34,658 nucleotides of DNA from NCBI GenBank assembly GCA_011191985.1, contig DUEU01000056.1, positions 1-34,658 on the forward strand. The letters run 5' to 3'. The DNA is from Dehalococcoidia bacterium. GTDB taxonomy: Bacteria > Chloroflexota > Dehalococcoidia > Dehalococcoidales > W111. Each line of letters begins with the position of its first letter. The stretch's first letter is position 1. Of the stretch, positions 9,442 through 18,138 are shown one piece after another. The notes beneath the pieces are model-generated. The model saw only the letters and a list, made by a program, of their open reading frames with translations. It did no database searches and had not been told where the DNA came from. Position numbers and translations under genes: made by a program.

Positions 9442-11943
9442 TTAAAACAGGTCGTCCAGCTCGCGGTTGCCCTCGGGCATGTCGCCGTGCTGGGCCATAT
9501 ATTGCTGCAATAGCTCGCTCTCCCGCTTGGTATACATGGGCTCTTCGTCATACATGAAGAAACGTGCCTTCTCGTTGACCTCCAGCTGCTCGTCCAGCTC
9601 ACGATGCAGGTTCATGGTCCCTTTTATGTAAATGATGTTCTTTTCTTCGTCCAGCAGCTGGTAGACCCCCTCAGCCTCCGGAACCTGGCCTACGTTTTCC
9701 AGGTTGAACTCACGCCACAGTTCTAGCTTGGGTGCAAATACGGGCTTGTTGAAAATGAGCCTGAGGTCGCAGTTGAGGCAGCGCTCGGCTTCCCGGATAG
9801 CTTCAGGTTCACCAAAGCCCAGCTCCACCTCAGCAAAGCTGCCGAGCCGCTCCCCTGCAGGTAAGCACAGCACGGGAACACGAAGCCTGTCGGCGAAGCC
9901 CTCTTCCCGCCCGAGGTAATGGCTGGTGGCCTCAGTATCAACCAGTTTCTCGTCTATTTCGCCACTGCCGCCGAGGTATCTGTCAATGGAACCAGCCGCC
10001 TGACGCCCGGCGGCAATCGCTTCAACAATCGAGGCCGCCCCGGTTACCGCATCACCGGCGGCGAAGACACCTGCCTTACTAGTAGCCAGTGTATTTATGT
10101 CAACCTCTATGGTGTGCTGGCGACTGGTCTTAATGCCATCGACTCCAGCAATCAGACCGAGTTCTGGCAGCTGACCTGTGGCAAAGATGACGGTATCCGC
10201 AGGCAGGATATGCTCTGAGCCGGTAACAGGATCAACATGAAGACCGCCCTCTCTATCGAACTCAAAATTCTTCACATCAAGGCATTCAACGCCGCTCACC
10301 TGCCCGTTATCGCCCGTAATCCGGCTAAAAGTCTGTGAGTTATGAATTTTAATACCTTCCTGGGCACCACAACCAACTTCTTCCGGTATGGCCAGCATGC
10401 AATCTCCTGCCTCAAGGCAGGCAATATGGACATCGCTAGCCCCCAACCTCAGTGCTGTCCGGGCGCAATCAAAGGCAACGTTACCGCCGCCAAGCACTAC
10501 CACCCGCTTGCCAACCCTGACCTCCTTGCCCAGGCTCACATCTCTCAGGAAGGGGATATTTACCAGCACGCCGTTAAGGTCAGCCCCGGGAATAGGCAAC
10601 TTCTGCCCCATATGGGCCCCCACGGCTACCAGAACGGCGTCATAACCTTCTTCCAGGATCTTGTCTACCGATTCAACCCTGGTATTTGTCCTGACCTCGA
10701 CACCGGCACTCTTTATCTCTTCTATCTCCCCGCCCAGCACTTCCCTACTTAGACGGTATTCCGGGATGCCAACCCTCATCATACCACCAGCTACCGGTAG
10801 TGCTTCAAAAACAACCGCACAGTGACCGAGTCTGGCTAGATAGTACGCCGCCGTCAAGCCGGCCGGGCCTGAGCCGACGATAGCCACCCGCTTGCCGGTA
10901 GGCGGGGCCGCCTTTACCCTGTTCTTCCAGAGCCCGCTATCACGCTCGGCAGCGAAGCGTTTAAGTGCCCTTATCGCTATCGCTTCGTTCACCTCGCCAC
11001 GCCGGCACTTGTCCTCGCAGAAGTGGAGGCAAACATATCCCAGGACAGCTGGAAACGGGGCCTTTTCCCGGATTACGGCAACTGCCTCGCCAAACCGGCC
11101 TTCTTTTATCAGACGAACATAGCGGGGCGCGTCTATTCCGGCGGGGCAGGCCGACTGGCAGGGCACTGCCTCGAATGGTTCCTTGTCTGCCAGGGCACCG
11201 GTGGGGCAGACCTCAACACAGGCCGTACAGAAACGACAGGCCGACTCGCGTAAATCGGGACCGACACTACCCACCACCACCCTGCCCTCCTCATCAAAGA
11301 CAAAGTCAACGGCACCAATTCCCCGCACCTCTCGACAGACCCGGATACAGCGGGTACAGCCGATACAGAGGTTATAGTTCCTTTCGAACAGCGGCTCGTC
11401 TTCAACGGGGATATCTTCAAAGACGTATCTCGGTGTCTGCGGTGGCACACCCAGGTACTCGGCCACCCTCTGGCACTCACATTTGCCAAACTGCGGACAG
11501 CACCTTTCCTTTTCCGGTATGTTCAAGGAGCAGGGAAATCGGGCACAGCCTTCTTTTTGGGCACAGGTCAAGCAGGCATGAGGGTGCCTGGCCAGAATGA
11601 GCATCAGCCTTTCCTGGCGATATTGTTTGATTTCGAGGGTATCGGTATGGACCACCATACCCTCAGTTACCGTAGTAGAGCAGGCACGCTGAAGACCATC
11701 TCTCCCCTCAATCTGCACCACACAGAGCTGACAGCCTTGGTACATGAGTTCGGGTTTCTTGTTCTCAACGGGTTTACCATTGCGGTAGACCACTTCAGCC
11801 GGTGGCAACTGGTCCACCGGCGGCAGGTCGGGATGGGAGCAAAGATGAGGGATGTAGATATCCGCCTGCTGGGCGGCATCCAGTATGGTGGTACCTTCAG
11901 GCACACTAACTTCGACTTCATCTATTTTCAGGGTTATCATCAT
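9442..11943 (-). CDS. multidomain NAD(P)H:ferredoxin-type oxidoreductase: NuoG-like [2Fe-2S]/His-Cys region, 2x[4Fe-4S], GltD-like FAD/NAD(P) module, C-terminal GIY-YIG-like domain
   Basis: GCQLCVVQIEG...CST; HPHACLTCAQKEGC; CIGCTRCIRVC and CRFCTACVEVCP; CQSACPAGIDAPRYVRLI...; VAIVGSGPAGLTAAYYLARLGH; GGGNVAFDCARTALRLGA; ATSKAGVFAAGDAVTGAASIVEAIAAGRQAA. Confidence 0.9.
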   Translation of the reverse strand: MMITLKIDEVEVSVPEGTTILDAAQQADIYIPHLCSHPDLPPVDQLPPAEVVYRNGKPVENKKPELMYQGCQLCVVQIEGRDGLQRACSTTVTEGMVVHTDTLEIKQYRQERLMLILARHPHACLTCAQKEGCARFPCSLNIPEKERCCPQFGKCECQRVAEYLGVPPQTPRYVFEDIPVEDEPLFERNYNLCIGCTRCIRVCREVRGIGAVDFVFDEEGRVVVGSVGPDLRESACRFCTACVEVCPTGALADKEPFEAVPCQSACPAGIDAPRYVRLIKEGRFGEAVAVIREKAPFPAVLGYVCLHFCEDKCRRGEVNEAIAIRALKRFAAERDSGLWKNRVKAAPPTGKRVAIVGSGPAGLTAAYYLARLGHCAVVFEALPVAGGMMRVGIPEYRLSREVLGGEIEEIKSAGVEVRTNTRVESVDKILEEGYDAVLVAVGAHMGQKLPIPGADLNGVLVNIPFLRDVSLGKEVRVGKRVVVLGGGNVAFDCARTALRLGASDVHIACLEAGDCMLAIPEEVGCGAQEGIKIHNSQTFSRITGDNGQVSGVECLDVKNFEFDREGGLHVDPVTGSEHILPADTVIFATGQLPELGLIAGVDGIKTSRQHTIEVDINTLATSKAGVFAAGDAVTGAASIVEAIAAGRQAAGSIDRYLGGSGEIDEKLVDTEATSHYLGREEGFADRLRVPVLCLPAGERLGSFAEVELGFGEPEAIREAERCLNCDLRLIFNKPVFAPKLELWREFNLENVGQVPEAEGVYQLLDEEKNIIYIKGTMNLHRELDEQLEVNEKARFFMYDEEPMYTKRESELLQQYMAQHGDMPEGNRELDDLF

Positions 11944-12053
11944 AAAACAACCAGCGGCCGTTACCGTACCTACAGAGGGCCATATAAGCGCCAGACTATC
12001 CCGGTTACGGCAGGCCAGTGAAAATTACTACCTGGGGCAAGCCGAGCCAGGCG

Positions 12054-12365
12054 TTAACGCCCGTAGAGCAGTCTCCAGCCTTCTGAGTGGGAAATGGCCC
12101 CCGGCACACAGGCGGCGACACACGGCGGGGGCTCTTCCCCGTACCCTGGATGGCAGGGAGCACAGGTATACCTGAGCTTCTTGCGCTCTTCATGCTTCAC
12201 CCTGGCCACCGGCTCCTCCCGGAAGGGATCATACTCGTCCTCGCCCACCTCAAGAGCGTTTGCCGGGCAGACTGCTACACACTGGCCACAGCCATCGCAC
12301 TTGTCGGTATCAATGGTCAGGAACCAATCACCCGAGCCGTCTTTGAAGCCATAATTAGCAATCAT
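12054..12365 (-). CDS. ferredoxin, two [4Fe-4S] clusters (BzdM-like context)
   Basis: CDGCGQCVAVCPANAL plus a second set C-x2-C-x10-C-x3-C (CAPCHPGYGEEPPPCVAACVPGAI). Confidence 0.88.
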   Translation of the reverse strand: MIANYGFKDGSGDWFLTIDTDKCDGCGQCVAVCPANALEVGEDEYDPFREEPVARVKHEERKKLRYTCAPCHPGYGEEPPPCVAACVPGAISHSEGWRLLYGR

Positions 12366-12370
12366 GTCTT

Positions 12371-13303
12371 TTATACCTTTCTGGCGCTCTTGACTCTACC
12401 TCTCTCCAACATAGCCTGGGAGAACAGGGCAGCTCCGATGGCTCCGGCGATCTGAGTGTCAAAGGGTAGACCATTATCGCGCATCTTGGGGTCATACCAG
12501 CCCAGTTCGGCCGTCTTAACGCCCAGCTCTTTCTCCAGCCTCTTCACTACCCCCACGTTCTTGGCAATACCGCCGGTAATGGCAAATTTCTCTTCCACAC
12601 CAAGGCGGTTAAGCAGTTCGGTTATACGATGGGCCATGGCCGAGCAGTAGGCCGCCATGATATCATTTTCCGGCGTTCCTGCCTGCAGCAGGCCGACAAC
12701 CTCGGTCTTGGCGAAGACAACACAGGTGCTGCTAATCATCGGGGGCTCTTGGTCCACCTGGAAGGAGCGTTCCCCAATCTCCCAGACGGGGACGCCAATG
12801 AGGTCGGCAAATACCTCCATGCCCCGGCCGGTACCGGCGGCACACTTATCGTTCATCATGAACTTCAATACCTTACCACGGTCATCAGTACGGATGGCCT
12901 TGCAGTCCTGACCACCCATATCCATCACCGTCCTTATCTCCGGGCCATACATGAAATTGGCCCCGCGGGCATGGCAGGCGATCTCGGTTACGGTCTGCTG
13001 GGCCATGGGTACGTTGACCCTTCCATAGCCGGTACCGATACAGTAGTCAACGCGTTCCTCGGGCAGGTCGCTATTTTCCAGGGCCATAGCCATTGCCTTA
13101 CGGGCACTTTCTGGGCTATCAGAACCGGTACGCGTATTGCTGTATGCATAAAGCTGGCCGTCAACCATGACCACTGTCTGCGAGCTAACCGAACCAATAT
13201 CAACGCCAGCGGTAACAAAATGGCCACTCTTCCAGTCAACATCAGGATTCACCCACGATGTCTCCGGCCATCTCCAGAATTCTACTTTTTGGGCCTCGAC
13301 CAT
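12371..13303 (-). CDS. BadF/BadG/BcrA/BcrD ATPase family, D-type activator subunit (class I benzoyl-CoA reductase-like)
   Basis: AGVDIGSVSSQTVVMVD, DMGGQDCKAI, NDKCAAGTGRGMEVFADLIGVP, STCVVFAKTEVV, ITGGIAKNVGVV. ORF track begins at 13330; AGGAGG precedes ATG 13303. Confidence 0.9.
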   Translation of the reverse strand: MVEAQKVEFWRWPETSWVNPDVDWKSGHFVTAGVDIGSVSSQTVVMVDGQLYAYSNTRTGSDSPESARKAMAMALENSDLPEERVDYCIGTGYGRVNVPMAQQTVTEIACHARGANFMYGPEIRTVMDMGGQDCKAIRTDDRGKVLKFMMNDKCAAGTGRGMEVFADLIGVPVWEIGERSFQVDQEPPMISSTCVVFAKTEVVGLLQAGTPENDIMAAYCSAMAHRITELLNRLGVEEKFAITGGIAKNVGVVKRLEKELGVKTAELGWYDPKMRDNGLPFDTQIAGAIGAALFSQAMLERGRVKSARKV

Positions 13304-13341
13304 TAACCTTGCCTCCTTATCAGAATTCATGCCTGGTTAAC

Positions 13342-14169
13342 TTACTTGCCTTCTTCAATATCTTCTTTTTCAACGACCTTGGCTTCCACCTTCTCGTCGG
13401 TGACGCCGGCCGTTGCGGCCACCGCGGCACCCAGGGCACTGACGTATTCCGGGTCGGCGGGTACCGTGACATCCATACCGATATCCCGTTTCAGAGAATC
13501 CACAAAACCAACGTTCTTGGCCACGCCACCAATCATGACCACGTCGCTCTCCAGTCCCACGATGCGGGCTACCGAACCGACCCGGCCGGCGATGGCATCA
13601 TGTACCGCCCGGGCAATATCCTGCTTGGTTGTCTTCTGGTGAATCAGTGAGACTACCTCTGACTCGCCAAATACGGCACACTGGGCGTTCATGGGAATGG
13701 ACTTCGTGGCGGTGAGCGATATCCTGGCCATTTCCTCAACCGGCACTTCCAGCGCGCGGGCCATGGCATCAACAAAGGTGCCGGTGCCGGCAGCGCATCG
13801 CTCGTTGATGGCGAAATCCAGGACCTTTCCCTCCGGGCTGATTTTTATAGCCCGCCCCTCTTCACCACCGACATCAATAACGGTTCTCGCCGAGGGAACG
13901 AGCTTAATCACCCCTCTGGCATCAGCGGCAGCATCGGGCACGTAACCGTCGGCAAATTTAAGCAACTGGCCGGAGCTGCCGGTAGCCACCACCCGGGTAA
14001 CATCCTCCCGCTTGATGCCAGCCTCCTTCAGCGCTTCATCATAAACTTGTTCGGCTGCCTCACGCTTGTTTATGCCTGACGGTGCCTCTGCCCTGGCCAG
14101 TATATCACCGTTCCTGGTGATTACGGCATGCACATTCTTGCCACCTACGTCTATTCCGGCAAATATCAC
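13342..14169 (-). CDS. BadF/BadG/BcrA/BcrD ATPase family, A-type activator subunit / 2-hydroxyacyl-CoA dehydratase activase-like
   Basis: FAGIDVGGKNVHAVI, DVGGEEGRAIKI, NERCAAGTGTFVDAMARALEV, NAQCAVFGESEVV, MIGGVAKNVGFV. ORF track start 14208; GGAGG precedes GTG 14169. Confidence 0.9.
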   Translation of the reverse strand: MIFAGIDVGGKNVHAVITRNGDILARAEAPSGINKREAAEQVYDEALKEAGIKREDVTRVVATGSSGQLLKFADGYVPDAAADARGVIKLVPSARTVIDVGGEEGRAIKISPEGKVLDFAINERCAAGTGTFVDAMARALEVPVEEMARISLTATKSIPMNAQCAVFGESEVVSLIHQKTTKQDIARAVHDAIAGRVGSVARIVGLESDVVMIGGVAKNVGFVDSLKRDIGMDVTVPADPEYVSALGAAVAATAGVTDEKVEAKVVEKEDIEEGK

Positions 14170-14204
14170 CTTTGCCTCCTTTCTCGAGATAGCCACTAAG
14201 TTGG

Positions 14205-15089
14205 TCATTCCATCGGCTTGGCCAATACTGATGCCTGGTATTCTTTATATACTGAATCAAAATATTTATTAGCCTTGTCAGCCAGCAGGTCATGGTATTG
14301 ATGGAATAGGGCTGCCGCCTGGGGGCGCAACCAATCCTCCGGTAGCAACGCTGCTGGCAAGTCAGGATCAAAGAAAGAAAGCTTACGATATTCATGAATC
14401 AGTTCGAATCGCTCGACAAAACACTGACTTGGTTCGATAACCGAGCTGGCCTTAAGACGTGTCACATGCTCTTCGAGCAGAGGGCGGTATCTGGTCAGGA
14501 AATCAGCATACTTGCCATGTATAGTGGCCAGGTCCCAGCAGCGGGACACAATGACTTTAGGGTCGGTGTGTCCTTTATGCTGAGCATCGAAAATCTGGAC
14601 GTGCTCCCCGATACCAATTTTTTGCACCAGAGCCTCGACCTCTCTGGTTAGGTCATAGGGCGAAATCCAAGCGGCCTCACCCAGGGCACCGTATCCCATC
14701 CAGCCTAACTCACGGCGCAACCTGTCTCTAGCCTGTCGCCTGTGCTCCGGAACGGAGTAAGTAACAACGTTCCAGGTGCCATCCCAATGGCCGGTCTTTT
14801 GATGGAAGATGCGTTGCGCCCCTTCAGTAAGTTGATTTCGGATTTCTCCCGTCAGCGAATAATAGCTCTTTCTACCGTCCCGCCTCACCGTTAAAAAGCC
14901 GGAACGGCTCATTCTTGATACGGCCGACCTTATAGCATGTTCGGATAGACCAAAGTTGGTCAGCAACGTTATCAGGCTCCCAATCCCGATTTCTCCGCTA
15001 CGGTCAAGGACATAGTCACCGTAGAGGGTCAATATAGCTGACTGGGGACGAAGCCTCTTCTTTTTCAGACCCGTGGTTGAATATGTCAT
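14205..15089 (-). CDS. PaaX-family transcriptional regulator
   Basis: RPQSAILTLYGDYV, GLSEHAIRSAVSRMSRSGFLTVRRDGRKSYYSLT winged-helix, WDGTWNVVTYSVPEHRRQARDRLRRELGWMGYGALGEAAWISPYD. Confidence 0.92.
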   Translation of the reverse strand: MTYSTTGLKKKRLRPQSAILTLYGDYVLDRSGEIGIGSLITLLTNFGLSEHAIRSAVSRMSRSGFLTVRRDGRKSYYSLTGEIRNQLTEGAQRIFHQKTGHWDGTWNVVTYSVPEHRRQARDRLRRELGWMGYGALGEAAWISPYDLTREVEALVQKIGIGEHVQIFDAQHKGHTDPKVIVSRCWDLATIHGKYADFLTRYRPLLEEHVTRLKASSVIEPSQCFVERFELIHEYRKLSFFDPDLPAALLPEDWLRPQAAALFHQYHDLLADKANKYFDSVYKEYQASVLAKPME

Positions 15090-15098
15090 AAGCTCAAA

Positions 15099-15119
15099 AT
15101 AGCGTTAAATAAACGCTAT
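15099..15119. promoter_or_regulatory. perfect 8-bp inverted repeat (ATAGCGTT-AAATA-AACGCTAT), candidate operator upstream of the PaaX-family gene
   Basis: Read directly from sequence; lies 10-30 nt upstream of the regulator start codon. Confidence 0.6.
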
Positions 15120-15286
15120 GCTAATATTATCACAGGCCAGCTATCCTGTCAATGCCTTTTCGGCTAAAAATTAGCCTGGTTTTTTGCTAAATATTCTGGC
15201 AAAATGATAACGTACCATGTTAATATCATTAATATCACACAGCACTCCCCTATTCCCATAATTCAACCTATTATGAGGCGGTGAAA

Positions 15287-15799
15287 ATGACCTTTATTCT
15301 ATCCCGGCAGGACATCTACCGCTTACTTGAGCAACAACCACCGCTGGTAGAAGGCCACGTGAATCTAGGCGAGCAGATGCAACCCAACGGCATTGACCTC
15401 ACCCTGCGCGAGGTGGCCCTGCTTCAATCACCCGGTAGGATAACGACCAGTGATGAACAGAGACGGGTAGCCGACCTAGCCCCGCTGGTGTTCGACGGCC
15501 TGGGTTTTATCGACCTCATACCCGGTGCCTATGTTGTTACCTATAACGAGATTGTAAATCTGCCCCGGGACATAATGGCGTTAGGCAGACCCAGGTCAAG
15601 CCTGATCCGTTCTGGTATTACTATTGAAATGGGGGTATGGGATGCGGGCTACTCCGGCCGCTCCCAGTCACTCATGGTAGTATATAATCCCCAGGGAATT
15701 CGCCTGCAGCGGAATGCCAGGATTGTACAGCTTGTTTTTCTTAGATTAACACAGGAAACAGAGGGCTATCAGGGGGTCTACCAGGGAGAAAACCAATAA
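15287..15799 (+). CDS. dcd: dCTP deaminase/dUTPase-family protein
   Basis: QPNGIDLTL, LGRPRSSLIRSGI, DAGYSGRSQSLMVVYNPQGI; GAGG RBS favours ATG 15287 over GTG 15281. Confidence 0.85.
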   Translation: MTFILSRQDIYRLLEQQPPLVEGHVNLGEQMQPNGIDLTLREVALLQSPGRITTSDEQRRVADLAPLVFDGLGFIDLIPGAYVVTYNEIVNLPRDIMALGRPRSSLIRSGITIEMGVWDAGYSGRSQSLMVVYNPQGIRLQRNARIVQLVFLRLTQETEGYQGVYQGENQ

Positions 15800-15939
15800 A
15801 ACCGCGTAACGAGGACTAAATTGGAAGCCGGCTATTGATTATGCCGGCCTTATTATAGTACTATATCAAGGACTTTGTGACACCTTCACAGTTCCGTGAC
15901 ACTCGACAAAGTACGGCAAGACCAGCGACAGGAGTTATC

Positions 15940-16629
15940 GTGAAATTTGTAGACCTTTCGTGGGCAGCCCTTCTTTATTATTACAAATCAGGCGGCGATA
16001 GAAAATACATAAAACTCTTCCGTGATACTGAGTTCACCAACAAACTTCGCCAGACGCCATGGGATATCCCCTATGAGGAGTTCGAGTCGAAGGTCATCTT
16101 TGGCTTTATCAGCAGTGTCGGCCTGCGCCTGCCGGCGGTACGGGGCAAGGACAACCTGCTCACGCAAATAGTCGATTTGCACCCGTCTATATCTGCCCTT
16201 CAGGATATACACCTGCACGATTGTGATCTTACCAACGAGGACCTGCTTAACAACGTAAGGCAAATATATGATAGTTTTAGTGAAATTCACGGTTTCTGGG
16301 TAACCGGCATTAGCAAAATCAGCCATGTTCTCAACGACTCTCTGTTTGTCCCCCTCAATTTGAGCACGTCAAGCTATTTCGGTCTCTTCGGGGGCTCCGA
16401 GGACTTTATCAAGTGGCTGAAGCTGACCCAGGAGAACGTCCAAGAAGTTGTCGCGGACTTCAAAGACCTAGGGCTTCCCGGCTCACCGGAGGAATTCCTT
16501 TCCGACAAGCTCGGCTATACCACCTATGGTTGTCAGAAATCACTGGCCCGGTACATTGACGAGTACTTCTGGCTGACTACCAGCGAGAACCTGCCCATTC
16601 CGCCCAAGTGGCTGCCCCCGTTAACGTGA
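15940..16629 (+). CDS. hypothetical protein, about 229 aa
   Basis: ORF track 15877..16629; AGGAG before GTG 15940 suggests the true start; no family recognised. Confidence 0.65.
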   Translation: MKFVDLSWAALLYYYKSGGDRKYIKLFRDTEFTNKLRQTPWDIPYEEFESKVIFGFISSVGLRLPAVRGKDNLLTQIVDLHPSISALQDIHLHDCDLTNEDLLNNVRQIYDSFSEIHGFWVTGISKISHVLNDSLFVPLNLSTSSYFGLFGGSEDFIKWLKLTQENVQEVVADFKDLGLPGSPEEFLSDKLGYTTYGCQKSLARYIDEYFWLTTSENLPIPPKWLPPLT

Positions 16630-16646
16630 CCATCAGAGGAGGGGAA

Positions 16647-16904
16647 ATGGTGGAAGATACTGACCAACTACAGAAGCTGATTTCCATCGCCAGCGACAAG
16701 GAAATCTCAAGGGAACTCCGGATTCGGGCTATTGTTCAACTCGGCAGTGTTGGCAGCCACGCCGCACTGGTTGCCCTGTTGAACCTAGTCGCCGATGAAA
16801 CCGCCGTCTGGGAAGAGAGAATGCTCGCCCTGAGGCAGGCAGAAAAAACCCTGAAACCGCAGCGGCCGTGGTGGCATTATTTTAAACCGCGCCGCCAGGA
16901 CTGA
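16647..16904 (+). CDS. small HEAT-repeat-like alpha-helical protein
   Basis: AGAGGAGGGG RBS before ATG 16647; ISRELRIRAIVQLGSVGSHAALVALLNLV resembles one HEAT repeat. Confidence 0.6.
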   Translation: MVEDTDQLQKLISIASDKEISRELRIRAIVQLGSVGSHAALVALLNLVADETAVWEERMLALRQAEKTLKPQRPWWHYFKPRRQD

Positions 16905-16924
16905 TACCGCACAATACGAGCCGC

Positions 16925-17791
16925 TCAATGAGCCACCGGCTCGTTTGAGGCCGGCATATTCCCCCTGAGTATAACCGCCAGCGTACCCGGCCCCGCATGC
17001 ACGCCAACCACCGGTCCTAACCGGGCAACCGTGATTTTTTCTTTCGAAAAAATCGGGTCAAGGCTCTCAACCAGTGCTCGCGCTTCGTCGGGTGTCGTGC
17101 TGTATATGACAGCTATGTCCTCAATATTGGTGGCACTGCTGACAAATTCAGCCAGCCGCCGGGCCCCTTTAGAACGGGTACGGACGTTACCCGCCGGTAG
17201 TAGCTCACCGTCCTTCAGCGCCAGCATCGGCTTTACATTCAATATCGAGCCCAGCAGCGCGCTGGCCTTGCCAATCCGCCCCCCAAGCTGCAGATATTTC
17301 AGCGTATCAACGAAAAAGAGTATGTGGATGTTCGGGATAGCATCATTGATTACCGCCACTACCTCGGATAGACTCTTACCGTCCCGGGCCGCTTCAGCAG
17401 CCAGTATTGCCAGCATTCCCAGACCCATTGTGGTCACCTGTGAGTCAATCACCTCGACAGGACACTTTGTCTCAACACTCGCTTTACCCTGTGCCGCCGA
17501 GTTGAAGGTGCCACTCAGTTTGCTTGATATATGAACGGAAACAATCCCGTCCGCCTCCCCGGCCAATCTCTGGTAAACCTCGGTAAAATCCTGAGGGGTT
17601 GGCTGAGTAGTGTTGGGATGGACAGGGCCATGCTGCAACTTCTGGTAAAACTCATCATGGCTGATATCGACCTGGTCACGATATATTTTTTCCCCGAAAC
17701 GTACGTATAGCGGTACCACGTTTATGCCTAACTCTTCAATCACGGAAGCCGGCAGGTCGGCAGTGCTATCGGTAACAATTTTTACTGTCAT
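16925..17791 (-). CDS. DegV family (fatty-acid-binding) protein
   Basis: VTDSTADLP, VPLYVRFGEKIYRDQVDIS, TTQPTPQDF, SSKLSGTFNSA, LKYLQLGGRIGKA, VVGVHAGPGTLAV. Confidence 0.95.
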   Translation of the reverse strand: MTVKIVTDSTADLPASVIEELGINVVPLYVRFGEKIYRDQVDISHDEFYQKLQHGPVHPNTTQPTPQDFTEVYQRLAGEADGIVSVHISSKLSGTFNSAAQGKASVETKCPVEVIDSQVTTMGLGMLAILAAEAARDGKSLSEVVAVINDAIPNIHILFFVDTLKYLQLGGRIGKASALLGSILNVKPMLALKDGELLPAGNVRTRSKGARRLAEFVSSATNIEDIAVIYSTTPDEARALVESLDPIFSKEKITVARLGPVVGVHAGPGTLAVILRGNMPASNEPVAH

Positions 17792-18138
17792 GGTTACCCC
17801 CCATTACTTAATTATAGCAAGGTATTTATTTACAGTAATGTATATTTATTTGGCCAGTTTTGTCAATAGCAGTCGCCATGAAGCCATTAAAAAGATAGCG
17901 ACGGCATTTTGCAGGCACGATATTCGGGGGAAATAATTAATGGGCGTATTTAGGTAAAACAACCGGCCGGGGAATGTTTTTATCTCAACCGGTAACTGTG
18001 GTCACGTGGGGTAACCTCAATAATGAGCCGCCCCCTGCCCTATTGTGAGCGCTGCACCGGCAAAGCGAGCTACTAAAAAGACAGAGGGCGGTAACTAGCT
18101 CACCAATAATAACCTGGTTATGGTTAATATTTAACCGG

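Noticed and set aside
10965-11600. Plus-strand 211-aa Pro/Arg-rich ORF
   Set aside because: Antisense to the oxidoreductase, which has clear Fe-S and Rossmann motifs; no domain in this ORF.
12629-13306. Plus-strand 225-aa ORF
   Set aside because: Antisense to the D-type activase gene; His-rich low-credibility translation.
14205-14208. 4-bp start/stop overlap (translational coupling) between the PaaX-family gene and the activase
   Set aside because: The overlap depends on the ORF-caller start; GGAGG before GTG 14169 indicates a downstream start and a 35-nt gap.
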